In this document: piece after piece, positions 17,201-26,283 of the stretch
How positions within the stretch are numbered: position 1 is the first letter of the stretch
Layout: every line of letters starts with the position of its first letter
The notes under the pieces: generated by a model
What the model was told of the DNA's origin: nothing
Seen by the model: only the letters and a program-made list of their open reading frames with translations
Database searches by the model: none
Source of the DNA: Fulvivirga ulvae
GTDB lineage: Bacteria; Bacteroidota; Bacteroidia; Cytophagales; Cyclobacteriaceae
Assembly: GCF_021389975.1 (NCBI RefSeq)
Contig: NZ_CP089981.1
Location: 2,009,501 to 2,073,500 of the forward strand
Length of the DNA stretch: 64,000 bases
Reading direction: 5' to 3'
Translations under genes and position numbers: made by a program

Positions 17201-17249
17201 GGAAATTTTGCAGATTTCCAGAAAATATTTGACTCTGCATACTAGAGTA

Positions 17250-17306
17250 ACCCTCAGGGACTTAGGATTAAACCCTGAGAAATTTGTGAGGGTAAACCCT
17301 CAGAAC
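17250..17306. repeat. Cluster of CCCTSAG repeats
   Basis: Three similar units, TAACCCTCAG (~17248-17257), TAAACCCTGAG (~17269-17279) and TAAACCCTCAG (~17293-17303), lie with one inverted partner GTGAGGGT (17286-17293). The last two form a small hairpin TGAGGG-taaa-CCCTCA. They sit just after the stop of the LuxR-type regulator gene. The function is unknown; it may add to termination. Confidence 0.4.
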
Positions 17307-17322
17307 CTCTATGTTTTGAGGA

Positions 17323-17979
17323 TCACAGCTCAATGATGTTGTTCTTTATGGCATACTTGACAAGTTCGGCAGTATTTTTAAGACCAAGCTTGGAAAGAAT
17401 ATTTGTTTTATGTGTTTCAACGGTTTTGATACTGATAAACAGGGCATCGGCCACTTCCTGGTTTGACTTTCCCATAGCTACCTGCTCCAGCACTTCAAAC
17501 TCCCTGGTCGTAAGCTCTTTACTTTTTTGAGCTGGTTTCTTTTCATCAGCTTCCTGATTATAAAATTGCTCGAAAACCATATTCATAATAGAGGGGCTGA
17601 AATACTTTTCTCCGGCGTTGACCTTTTTTATAGCATCTATCAATGCCTCCCGGCTGACGTCTTTCGGTAAATATCCATTAACCCCAACTTTTGCACTTAG
17701 GGATATATAATCCTGATTAACCTCACCTGACAATAATATGATCCGGATATCACTATTTTGCTCTTTTATCCAGCGGGCCGCTTCTATACCTGTCATTCCT
17801 TTCATCATAATATCCATTAATATTATATCCGGGTAAAGTTCCTGAGCAGCATTAATGGCCTCCTCTCCACTCTCTACTTTCCCTACCACATCAATGAATT
17901 CAACATTTTTCAGCATTGATGCAACGCCTTCTCTCATCAGAGCATGGTCATCTACTAAAAGTACGCGAATATGTCTCAT
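17323..17979 (-). CDS. NarL/LuxR-family response regulator
   Basis: A 218-residue regulator. The receiver has D10/D11, phospho-acceptor D56 (IILMDIMMKGMTG), the LSGE switch segment and K at GYLPKD. The C-terminal LuxR-type helix-turn-helix is ELTTREFEVLEQVAMGKSNQ through SIKTVETHKTNILSKLGLKN. It is the only DNA-binding protein in the signalling operon (25118 down to 17323), so it is the likely transcriptional output of one or more of the kinases there. Confidence 0.92.
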   Translation of the reverse strand: MRHIRVLLVDDHALMREGVASMLKNVEFIDVVGKVESGEEAINAAQELYPDIILMDIMMKGMTGIEAARWIKEQNSDIRIILLSGEVNQDYISLSAKVGVNGYLPKDVSREALIDAIKKVNAGEKYFSPSIMNMVFEQFYNQEADEKKPAQKSKELTTREFEVLEQVAMGKSNQEVADALFISIKTVETHKTNILSKLGLKNTAELVKYAIKNNIIEL

Positions 17980-17988
17980 TTTAATTTA

Positions 17989-18351
17989 TTATTTAAGCAG
18001 TTTTTCTATAGATAAAATCAGCTGATCCGCCGTACACGGTTTTCTGATGTAGGCATCCGCGCTACAATCCCTGGCTTTTTGCTCTGTTTCCTTGGTTGCC
18101 TGAGCAGAAAGCACTATGATGGGAGTAAACTGATGCCTGTCAATAGACCGGATTTTGGAGATCAACTCAAAGCCATTCATTTCAGGCATCAGCAAATCCG
18201 TGATGATCAGGTCAGGGTTGGTTGTGCCTATCTTGCGCATGCCATCAAAAGCATCGTATGCAGTAATTACATCATATCCCTCCATTTGCAACAGATCGCT
18301 TATCTCCTCAAGAAGATGTAACGTATCATCAATTACTAATATCTTTTTCAT
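17989..18351 (-). CDS. Single-domain response regulator (CheY-like)
   Basis: A 120-residue stand-alone receiver: MKKILVIDDT, phospho-acceptor D52 (LIITDLLMPEMNG), LSAQA, and K in YIRKPC. It has no output domain, so it acts through protein contact or as a phosphorelay intermediate. It overlaps the end of the large REC-PAS-kinase gene by 23 bases and precedes the LuxR regulator by 9 bases, which argues for tight co-expression. Confidence 0.9.
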   Translation of the reverse strand: MKKILVIDDTLHLLEEISDLLQMEGYDVITAYDAFDGMRKIGTTNPDLIITDLLMPEMNGFELISKIRSIDRHQFTPIIVLSAQATKETEQKARDCSADAYIRKPCTADQLILSIEKLLK

Positions 18352-20695
18352 CGACTAATGGAATCTGAATCTTAATTTTAGTTCCCTTTCCGATTTCGCT
18401 GTCTACTTCTACCGAGCCCTTCTGAAGCTCCACAGCCTTCTTAACTATAGACAAACCCAATCCTGTTCCTTGAATAGCCCCGGCACTGTTCGTTCTGTGA
18501 AATGGCTCAAATATTTTTTCCTGATCTTCCTTTTCTATACCCATTCCCCAGTCTTTGACCTGCATGTTTAAAACCCCGTGGGCACATACAACATCAAGAA
18601 GAATTTTATCCTTTCCGGGAGAAAATTTAATAGCGTTGGTTAAAAGGTTAATCAAAATATTGCGCAAAAGTTTCTCATCTACGGCAATTTCTTTTTTCTC
18701 CGATGCTATTGAAAATAAGATCTTGTGAGTCTTTTTAGTGCTGTGGGTAACCTCTTCTATTATTTTTTTACAGAAGTCCTTGATGTTGATAACTATGGGA
18801 TGCAGTTTTATTTTTCCTGACTCGCTCTTACCTATCAAAAGAACATCATCCAGCAAATAGGTCATATGCCCTACTTGCTCTTCTATCTTATCCAGCTTCC
18901 GTTCAATCTCATCTACATCTAGTTTGGTTTTATACCTTTTAATAAAATTGGTGGCAAATGTAATGGTTGACAAAGGCGTTCTGAACTCATGCGAAGCCAT
19001 GGAAACAAACTTCGATTTAAGAGCTACCAGTTCTTTTTCTTTCAGAAGTGCTTCATTTAATTCCTTTGTACGCTCCGCCACTTTCATTTCCAATCGCTCC
19101 CGGTACTCAATAAGCTCGGTAATATTTTGCCCTACACCTATTACACCTATGATCTCCGAATCAAGGTTTCGGCGGGGTGCCGCATTAAACAGAATGGTAA
19201 CAACTTTGCCTGTTCGGGTATAAATAGGCAACTCATAGTTTGTCACTTCCTTGCCTCTCAGTGCATTTTTCAGCAAATCAGTAACCGCCACTTTGTAACC
19301 GTCCAGAATGAATTCGTCAATCAGCTTTTTGCCTAACACCTCAGTTTTGGAATAACCGGTAATTTTCGCTGTCACCTGGTTCCATTCGTTAATTCTCCCA
19401 TTCCAGTCAATACCGAATATCGGGGCATTGGCGGTATCAATAAGTGTTGTCAACTCTCTCGCTACCGACGTTACCCGATCTTCATATACTTTTTGTTCGG
19501 TAATATCAGAAAATGAAACCACCACGCCTATCCTATCATTAGGCTGCAAAAAAGGTTCGGAATTGACCGACAGCCAAATTAAATCCCCCCTGTCTTTTAC
19601 CCCCATAATGACCTGAGAACATGGCTTACCCGTTCGCAATGTAACTTTAGAAGGAAAGTTATCCGCTGGGAACAACTCCATATTTGGTTTAAAAAAGCGA
19701 TACTTTTCTCTAAGCTCCCTTTCAAACTTTTTTGAACTGGTGGTTTTAGTCCTTAGTATTTTTGAGGCGCTTTTATTAAACGTAACAATATGGCCTTTGT
19801 CATCATATAGGATGAGCCCTTCGGCAATAGATTCTATTACTCCCTGGTACTTGGCCTCACTCTCAATCAGCAGATTATGAGCAAGCTTTTGTTCTGTAAT
19901 ATCTCGGGAAGTACTTACTATCCGGATCAACCTGTTATCCTCATAGACATGCTGTAGCATGGTTTCCAGGTAAATATAGGCTCCATCCTTGCGCTTAATG
20001 CGGTATGAGAACGGCCTCCCGTCGTATCCGCTTTTTTGATCAAAAGGGTTGATGTGCTTATCCTCCAGGTCTTCGGAGTACATCAGGTCAAGGTGTTTCA
20101 AACCTATTAACTCTTCGGCATGATACCCAAGAATACGATCCGTTGAAGGCCCTACCCAAAGATATGTGGAATCAGGACTGTGCAAGCAAACGAGATCCTG
20201 TATATTCTCGGCAAGTAGCCTGTATCGCTCCTGGCTTTCCTTCAGCGCTCTGTCCGCGGCACTCTTTGCCTTAATAATCTCTGCATCCCTTATTTCACGC
20301 TCTATCGCCGGCATTAATCTTGCCAGGTCATTTTTTAATAAGTAATCGTTAGCTCCAAGCCTCATCGCCTCTACCGCTGCCTCTTCTCCTATAGTACCTG
20401 AAACAATAATAAAAGGCATAAAGGGATAGTTCTTCCGCGTGATTGCCAATGCAGACCTGGCATTAAACTGCGGCAGAGAATTATCGCTTATCACCACATC
20501 CCATTCCCCGCCATCAAGGGTTGCTTCATATTCTTCTGCAGTTTCCACACGTACGGCATTTATATTATAGCCCTCCCGGCGGATTCTTCTTTTTATAAGT
20601 TCATAGTCGTCCTCGGAATCCTCAATGATCAGCACATTGATTGGTTTCCATCTATTCATTCGCATTTCAACAAACTCCTCTTCTTTAATTTTCAT
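18329..20695 (-). CDS. Receiver-PAS-histidine kinase (788 aa)
   Basis: A cytoplasmic kinase with an N-terminal receiver (residues ~18-140; D71 in VVISDNSLPQFNA, the SGTIGEEAAVEAM switch), three PAS domains (~150-270, 280-400, 410-535; one shows RIKRKDGAYIYLETML), a coiled linker and a HisKA/HATPase core (H569 in MASHEFRTPLSTI; NLLTNAIKFS; DWGMGI; GTGLGLSIV). It has no membrane span. The receiver-first layout suggests it is itself switched by another kinase. It shares the unusual VISDN(S/R)LP receiver with the next upstream gene. It overlaps both neighbours, by 11 bases upstream and 23 downstream. Confidence 0.92.
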   Translation of the reverse strand: MKIKEEEFVEMRMNRWKPINVLIIEDSEDDYELIKRRIRREGYNINAVRVETAEEYEATLDGGEWDVVISDNSLPQFNARSALAITRKNYPFMPFIIVSGTIGEEAAVEAMRLGANDYLLKNDLARLMPAIEREIRDAEIIKAKSAADRALKESQERYRLLAENIQDLVCLHSPDSTYLWVGPSTDRILGYHAEELIGLKHLDLMYSEDLEDKHINPFDQKSGYDGRPFSYRIKRKDGAYIYLETMLQHVYEDNRLIRIVSTSRDITEQKLAHNLLIESEAKYQGVIESIAEGLILYDDKGHIVTFNKSASKILRTKTTSSKKFERELREKYRFFKPNMELFPADNFPSKVTLRTGKPCSQVIMGVKDRGDLIWLSVNSEPFLQPNDRIGVVVSFSDITEQKVYEDRVTSVARELTTLIDTANAPIFGIDWNGRINEWNQVTAKITGYSKTEVLGKKLIDEFILDGYKVAVTDLLKNALRGKEVTNYELPIYTRTGKVVTILFNAAPRRNLDSEIIGVIGVGQNITELIEYRERLEMKVAERTKELNEALLKEKELVALKSKFVSMASHEFRTPLSTITFATNFIKRYKTKLDVDEIERKLDKIEEQVGHMTYLLDDVLLIGKSESGKIKLHPIVINIKDFCKKIIEEVTHSTKKTHKILFSIASEKKEIAVDEKLLRNILINLLTNAIKFSPGKDKILLDVVCAHGVLNMQVKDWGMGIEKEDQEKIFEPFHRTNSAGAIQGTGLGLSIVKKAVELQKGSVEVDSEIGKGTKIKIQIPLVDEKDISN

Positions 20696-22148
20696 TATAA
20701 TTTGTTGCTGGTGGTTGTTTCCAGTCAGGAACTATAACATCAAATTTACACCCCTCATCCTTCTTGCTTTCAAGCATAATTGAGCCATTAATTTTCTCAA
20801 TGGCATTTTTAACAATATAAAGGCCGAGTCCTGAACCTGACGAAAACTCATGTGCCCTGTAAAACATATCAAAAACTTTGTCCTGTAACTTCTCTGATAT
20901 TCCCTGTCCATTATCGATTACCTGCACAAAAAGCTCTCCCTCCTCCTTATTTGCATTAATCAAAATCCAGGATTTATGATTTCGTGACTTTCTTCGGTAT
21001 TTAATGGCATTCTCCAGCAGGTTTTGAAAAATTGAGGTGAGCAGCCTTCTGTCATTATACACGGTGTGAGAGCTGTTAAGGTTGAGGTGCAGCTCAATCT
21101 CACCAAACCCCTCATTATATTTCAAGCCATCCATAATATCTTTGATAATGTCTTCAAGAATCACTTCCTCCGGCATAATCTGACCTTGTTTGATTCTGGA
21201 TAGGTTCAAGAGCTCATCCAGCGTGTTTTTTAGCTGAACCGTACTCTTATCCAGCATTCCCAGATACTGCTGGAATGCCGCTTCTGAGAAATCCATTTTT
21301 CCAATATTTATGAGTCCCATTATAGAGGCTACAGGCCCTTTAAGGTCGTGGGATATACGATACATCAGAGTTTCCAGTTCATTATTGATCTTTTTTAGGT
21401 TCTCTTCTGCCTTTTTTTTTTCTGTTACCTTTCTCACAATAATGGAGATTCCCTCCTCTGACGGGTATATGCTTCCGTCGAAGTAATCCCTTCCAAACTG
21501 AAAGGCCAGGTGCTCAGACTTAGTTTTCTGCCGAACATTGTTTATTTTCCTTTCAATTTTTGACTGCCTCCACTCCGGAAACATTGAAAATATATGGGCT
21601 CCCAAAATGTCTTTATCCTTGATGTTGAACTCCTTTTTGGCCGCACCATTCCAGTGGATTACTCTAAGGTCCTTATCGAGCGCTAAAAAGGCATCTTCAA
21701 TACTGCCGGAAAGAAACTGATACATTTTCTGGCTTTTGGCCAGCTTCTGCTCTATGGCCTGACGTTTTAACCTGTTGTTTGCCTCCTTTAATTCTCTTTC
21801 AATAGCCGGTATCAAACGTTTAAGGTTACCCTTCAAAATGTAATCATTGGCGCCGGCGCGCATGGCTTCAACTGCCGCTTCTTCACCTATAGTACCTGAA
21901 ACAATAAAGAAAGGAACATTTTGATTTTTGGATCGTGTTACGCTCAGCGCCGTAGGTGCGTTTAAACGGGGCAACCTGTTATCGCTAATTACAATATCCC
22001 ACTGCTGGGATAAACAGCTTTCCAGATCTTCCACCGTTTCTACCCTCTTCGCCTCAGCCATGAAGCCTCCTTTTCTGATTTCTCTTAATAATAAATCGTA
22101 ATCATCTTCTGAGTCTTCTATCACCAATATCTTTAATGTTTCAATCAT
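20685..22148 (-). CDS. Receiver-PAS-histidine kinase (487 aa)
   Basis: A cytoplasmic hybrid with a receiver at the N-terminus (D56 in DIVISDNRLPRLNAP), one PAS domain (~135-240, MYQFLSGSIEDAFLALDKD) and a HisKA/HATPase core (MYRISHDLKGPVASIMGL; NLLENAIKYR; QVIDNGQGIS; GSGLGLYIV). Its receiver is closely similar to that of the 788-aa kinase downstream, and its kinase core is of the same HDLKGP type as the 243-aa kinase at 15601. It overlaps the Rcp1-like gene by 8 bases and the next kinase by 11. Confidence 0.92.
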   Translation of the reverse strand: MIETLKILVIEDSEDDYDLLLREIRKGGFMAEAKRVETVEDLESCLSQQWDIVISDNRLPRLNAPTALSVTRSKNQNVPFFIVSGTIGEEAAVEAMRAGANDYILKGNLKRLIPAIERELKEANNRLKRQAIEQKLAKSQKMYQFLSGSIEDAFLALDKDLRVIHWNGAAKKEFNIKDKDILGAHIFSMFPEWRQSKIERKINNVRQKTKSEHLAFQFGRDYFDGSIYPSEEGISIIVRKVTEKKKAEENLKKINNELETLMYRISHDLKGPVASIMGLINIGKMDFSEAAFQQYLGMLDKSTVQLKNTLDELLNLSRIKQGQIMPEEVILEDIIKDIMDGLKYNEGFGEIELHLNLNSSHTVYNDRRLLTSIFQNLLENAIKYRRKSRNHKSWILINANKEEGELFVQVIDNGQGISEKLQDKVFDMFYRAHEFSSGSGLGLYIVKNAIEKINGSIMLESKKDEGCKFDVIVPDWKQPPATNYNEN

Positions 22149-22572
22149 TTATCTGTGGGTTAGGTTCATTTAATACAAGCCAATAAAGACCAAGTTGCCC
22201 TACAGCTTCAGTAAACTGCACAAAATCCACAGGCTTTCTAATATAGCTGTTAGCTCCTAGTGAGTAACTTTTAATAATATCTTCTTCCTGGTTAGACGTT
22301 GTTAGTATAACCACTGACAACCCTTTAGTACTATCGTGTTGCCTGATTTCCCTTAAAACCTCCAGCCCGTCAAGCTTTGGCAATTTTAAATCAAGTAGTA
22401 TTAAGGCCGGCCTTACAACTTCTCTGCCTTCGCGTCCAAAAAGAACATCCAAAGCCTCAACTCCGTCACGCACTATAGTAACTTCATTGGCTATGTTTTT
22501 CTTTTTTAAGGCTCTAAGTGTAAGAGTAATATCATCTTCGTTGTCTTCAACTAGTAATATCTTTCCTGACAT
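22141..22572 (-). CDS. Rcp1-type single-domain response regulator
   Basis: A 143-residue receiver of the type that partners bacteriophytochromes and related PAS kinases: ILLVEDNEDD, long alpha2-beta3 insertion (VLFGREGREVVRPAL), phospho-acceptor D61 (ILLDLKLPKLDGLEVL), ILTTSN, and K in SYIRKPVDF. The C-terminus carries the family dimerisation helix (FTEAVGQLGLYWLVLNEPN). It lies 11 bases after the ethylene-receptor-like kinase gene, so that kinase is the best candidate donor. Confidence 0.92.
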   Translation of the reverse strand: MSGKILLVEDNEDDITLTLRALKKKNIANEVTIVRDGVEALDVLFGREGREVVRPALILLDLKLPKLDGLEVLREIRQHDSTKGLSVVILTTSNQEEDIIKSYSLGANSYIRKPVDFVQFTEAVGQLGLYWLVLNEPNPQIND

Positions 22573-22583
22573 AGCTGGTTATT

Positions 22584-25118
22584 TCAATTTAAAGTAAAAT
22601 AAAATGTTGCTCCGTTATCAATAGCACTTTGAGCCCATATCTCTCCTCCATGGCGATGTATAATACGTTTAACGGTGGCCAGGCCTATTCCTGTCCCTTC
22701 AAACTCCTTATCACCATGTAGCCGCTGAAATGCTCCAAAAAGCTTATCGGCATAGTTCATATCAAACCCTACTCCATTATCCTTTATATAAAATACTTGT
22801 TTGTTATCAATCGTTTCATCTCCAAACTCCACTTTTGGTGATGTCGATTTCCTGGAATATTTTGCAGCATTTTCAAACAGATTCTCCAGTGCCACTGTAA
22901 GCAGACCTTTGTCCGCTAAAGCAGACAGCCCGGGAGCTATTATAAATTCTGTTTTGGTATACTCATCAGCAGCCAGATTTTCTGCTACATGAGAGGCCAG
23001 AGCGCTTACATCTACAGGCTCAAAACGTATCTCTTGCCGGGATATTCGGGATAGCGCCAGCAGATCATCTATTAATCTGCCCATTCTGACGCTGGCTGAT
23101 GATACTCTGTTCAAATAATCCTGACCGATGTCGTCAAGCTGGCCTGAATAGTCCTCCATAAGTGCCTGACTAAAGCCATGAATACTTCTGAGTGGAGATC
23201 TTAAATCATGCGAGACGGAATAGCTAAAGGCTTCTAACTCCTGGTTGGTAGCTTCAAGTTGTGCAGTGCGTTGCCTTACAACTTCATGTATTCGTTTTTC
23301 CGCCATTTTTCTTTCGGTGATATCCATGATCTGGATAATGAAATATCTGGTATTTCCATTGGCATCACGCACAGCAGAAACATTCTGTTGAACCCAAACA
23401 GGCACTCCCTTGGTATTTAAATATCTTTTGTCCAGTTGGTAAGAGTGGACGTCTCCTTTTTGTAATTTTTTCAGGTGTTCTTTATCAAGCTCACGGTCTT
23501 CAGGGTATGTAATTTTGTAAAGCCCAAGTCTTAACAATCCGGCTTCATTGTATCCCAACATTTCGGTGAGTGCATTATTTACTTTTAACAACATGCTGTC
23601 CGTTCCCATTAGAGCCACACCTATAGGACTGTAATCAACAGTAGCTTTAAACCTCTGCTCGCTTTCCTTGAGGTTTTGTTCATGTAGCTTCTGGTCCGTG
23701 ATATTCATGCATATGCCAATCATTGCAACAGGATCTCCATATTCATCCTTGGTTACTTCACCCTTGGAGTGCAATATTCTTGTTTTCCCATCGCTGGCTA
23801 TCACCCTGTACACAATATCGTACTTAATATCCTTTCTGATGGTATCCCCTATGGCATCACTGACAAGGTCCATGTCATCAGGGTGTATGCGTTCGGTAAA
23901 ATCCTGTATAATACCCCTGAAATCCCGCTTAGGGTGATCCATCAGTTTATGCATGTAGTCATCCCATTGTAACGCTCCGGTTTTAATGTTCCAGTTCCAC
24001 GCTCCAATTTCACCTGCCTCAAGTGCCATTGAAAGCACTCTTTTGCTGGCAGCCATGTTCTCCTGCGAGGTTTTGGCAAGATCTATATCCATGAGCAGCC
24101 CCCTTAATGAAACCATTTTACTATCCTCTACCACAGGTAGCCCAACTATTCTAACCCAAACGTTATTTCTGTTCGCTGTTAGCAGCTTTACTTCGAGGTC
24201 ATAACTCTCACAAGTCCTTTCAGCAATGGAAATCGCTTCTCTTACTTTATCACGATGATCTCTTTGAATAAAGCTCAGGGCTTTCTCAAAATTAAAATCC
24301 GTTATACTCGTTAGCTCAAGTATTCGATATACTTCTTCCGAACAATATATTGACCCTTCTTGTACGTTCATTTGCCATACTCCTATTTTTCCCGCTTCCT
24401 GTGCAGATTGAAAAAGCTCATTGGTTCTCTTCAATATGCTGTTTGATGCTTTGAGATCCTGGGTACGCTCATCTACCTTTTTTTCAAGGTCTTCATTAAG
24501 TCGTTTCAATTCGTTTTCAGCTCTTTCCCGTTGCAATATCTCGTCTTTCAGTCTCCTGTTTAAAGCTGTTAATTCTGAAACCAATTTTTCCAGGGCTTCC
24601 GGACTTTTATATTTTAACACTTCCGGGGTAACTTTTACCAAAGCAAATACTGTCCCCATAGAAACCATCGCAGTAATAAACCTTACCAAAGCACTAAGTC
24701 TGTATACAGGCCACCAAAATATGACCGCATCGATAAAATGCGTGAGCCCGCAGAAAAGGATAAAGGCTATAAAAAGAAGAAATATAAATTTGAATGGAAT
24801 TCCGTCCTGTTTTTTGTATAAGTAGTAGCCAAGGATCAAAGGAATCATAAAATAAGCTAACCAGATCATGAAATCGGAAAGAATATATAACCATCCGTGA
24901 AATGGTGTCCATATGCCGCAATTCCATCTGGCAGGCCAACTTTCAGTATTCAAAAGCCCGGCGAAAAATTCCGATTGACCCTTTACATCAACAACCTCAT
25001 TGGAAACCTGACAAGTAACTGGTGTTTCACTAGGCTTAGCGTTAGCTAATGTATTGAGTACCAATAATGATAATGGAATACAACAAACAAAAAAATGCCT
25101 CCGAAAACCTCTCATCAT
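22584..25118 (-). CDS. Histidine kinase with ethylene-receptor-like membrane domain
   Basis: An 844-residue kinase heading the signalling operon. After a signal-like N-terminus there are three membrane spans (about 77-100, 110-131, 139-163) that match the ethylene-binding domain of plant ETR1 and cyanobacterial SynEtr1. LSDFMIWLAYFMIP gives D82, Y89 and P93; LFCGLTHFID gives C123 and H127. These equal ETR1 D25, Y32, P36, C65 and H69 with near-identical spacing; C65 and H69 bind Cu(I) in ETR1. A coiled coil and three PAS domains (~225-600) follow, then HisKA (H637, YSVSHDLRSPLRSIHGF) and HATPase (FENAAKYS, IKDNGVGFD, GTGIGLATV). There is no GAF domain as in ETR1. Ethylene binding itself is inference. 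Confidence 0.88.
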   Translation of the reverse strand: MMRGFRRHFFVCCIPLSLLVLNTLANAKPSETPVTCQVSNEVVDVKGQSEFFAGLLNTESWPARWNCGIWTPFHGWLYILSDFMIWLAYFMIPLILGYYLYKKQDGIPFKFIFLLFIAFILFCGLTHFIDAVIFWWPVYRLSALVRFITAMVSMGTVFALVKVTPEVLKYKSPEALEKLVSELTALNRRLKDEILQRERAENELKRLNEDLEKKVDERTQDLKASNSILKRTNELFQSAQEAGKIGVWQMNVQEGSIYCSEEVYRILELTSITDFNFEKALSFIQRDHRDKVREAISIAERTCESYDLEVKLLTANRNNVWVRIVGLPVVEDSKMVSLRGLLMDIDLAKTSQENMAASKRVLSMALEAGEIGAWNWNIKTGALQWDDYMHKLMDHPKRDFRGIIQDFTERIHPDDMDLVSDAIGDTIRKDIKYDIVYRVIASDGKTRILHSKGEVTKDEYGDPVAMIGICMNITDQKLHEQNLKESEQRFKATVDYSPIGVALMGTDSMLLKVNNALTEMLGYNEAGLLRLGLYKITYPEDRELDKEHLKKLQKGDVHSYQLDKRYLNTKGVPVWVQQNVSAVRDANGNTRYFIIQIMDITERKMAEKRIHEVVRQRTAQLEATNQELEAFSYSVSHDLRSPLRSIHGFSQALMEDYSGQLDDIGQDYLNRVSSASVRMGRLIDDLLALSRISRQEIRFEPVDVSALASHVAENLAADEYTKTEFIIAPGLSALADKGLLTVALENLFENAAKYSRKSTSPKVEFGDETIDNKQVFYIKDNGVGFDMNYADKLFGAFQRLHGDKEFEGTGIGLATVKRIIHRHGGEIWAQSAIDNGATFYFTLN

Positions 25119-25354
25119 CGTATTGTTATTGCCGTATCAGAAAACTAGTAATAAAGTAATCTAATAAAATGTTCACACTTACGGAAATAAGCAAAATTGG
25201 CGCATGTAAGATTTTACAGGCAAAATTATAGTTTACAGATTTATTTATATGATTAAAGCTGTTTGCGATATAGCAAAAGCTACAATGGGTGAGGAATTAA
25301 AATTATTACATTTGTAATATTTTAGAAGCATTAATAAAATATGCATTGAGAGCC

Positions 25355-26173
25355 CTATCTTCTCTCATAAACAAGCTTCCCACGCTTGTTCCATTCCTTG
25401 TAAATATAAGGCTTGCTCTGCTTGTCAAATGGGTCTTTCGAATAGCGGATTATTTTCTTCCTCCGGCCGGTGGGATAGTACTCTACCCAGTCGCCCACTT
25501 TAATGTCCCACTGGTATTCTCCTTTAACTGCTACTTTGCCATTTCCATGGAAATAATAGTAGTAGCCCTCTTTCTCCCCATATTCTATAGGGATGATTTC
25601 CTTCATTTTCTCCCTCTTCTGGTCATAGTAGCTTACAAGTGACTCTTTGGGCCATCCTTTGTAATATTTTTCTTTATCTACCAGTATATCATTTTTGTCA
25701 TACCGCATCCATCGCCCATGCTTCATTCCTTTATAAAATATTCCTTCCTCCAACACCTGATCTCCCTGCATTTTTTTATAAGGCCCGTGCAGTATAGCGC
25801 CATACTCTTTATCGACATCACCTTCGCTCCTGATTTTCCCCCGGCGGTAATCAATCCAATAAACATCCCTTACATAGGGATCGGGCTCTACGTATTCTTT
25901 TAGTACGTAAAAAAGCTCATACGTCTTACCGTCGCCACTGCCTTTTTGTGTATAGCGCTTTTTGGTTTTCAGCCCGTAGAAAACATTTTTTTTTCTTTTC
26001 TTCTCTTTTGGTTCTACGTAGTCTTCCTCTTTTTCATCATCTTCCAGATCAATAGTGATGGGGGTATCAATAGTAAACATTTTGTCTGTACTCTCCGGAT
26101 CGGTTTCCTGAGCGTACAGAGATGTTGTAAGTAAGAATGTAGTGGATAGAAAAACTAAATATTTCAGAACCAT
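25355..26173 (-). CDS. Secreted MORN-variant repeat protein
   Basis: A 272-residue exported protein (signal MVLKYLVFLSTTFLLTTSLYAQ). A highly charged linker (about 35-60, KEKKRKK) precedes several MORN-variant repeats of the YwqK type: GAILHGPYKKMQGDQVLEEG, GMKHGRWMRYDKNDILVDKE, GEKEGYYYYFHGNGKVAVKG, IKVGDWVEYYPTGRRKKIIR. Databases often name such proteins after the Bacillus YwqK antitoxin; nothing here points to a toxin partner. It is common in Bacteroidota envelopes with unknown role. It stands alone between the kinase operon and htpG. Confidence 0.8.
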   Translation of the reverse strand: MVLKYLVFLSTTFLLTTSLYAQETDPESTDKMFTIDTPITIDLEDDEKEEDYVEPKEKKRKKNVFYGLKTKKRYTQKGSGDGKTYELFYVLKEYVEPDPYVRDVYWIDYRRGKIRSEGDVDKEYGAILHGPYKKMQGDQVLEEGIFYKGMKHGRWMRYDKNDILVDKEKYYKGWPKESLVSYYDQKREKMKEIIPIEYGEKEGYYYYFHGNGKVAVKGEYQWDIKVGDWVEYYPTGRRKKIIRYSKDPFDKQSKPYIYKEWNKRGKLVYERR

Positions 26174-26225
26174 TGACCTCTTTTATTATTTGGCAACGTA
26201 AATAACCATTTTTTATTTTCATCTC

Positions 26226-26263
26226 AAAAATAAAAAAGCCACCCGAAAAGTTCCGGGTGGCCT
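26226..26263 (-). terminator. Intrinsic terminator of htpG
   Basis: Read on the minus strand, GGCCACCCGGAA pairs with TTTCGGGTGGCT across a short loop and is followed by TTTTTTATTTTT. It lies 20 bases after the htpG stop and is one of the strongest terminators in the window. Confidence 0.9.
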
Positions 26264-26283
26264 TGTTCAGTCAGGTTTACAGA

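Noticed and set aside
25355..26173. Reading the MORN/YwqK-like protein as a toxin-antitoxin component
   Set aside because: It is exported and has no adjacent toxin gene; the antitoxin name is only a carry-over from a Bacillus homolog.
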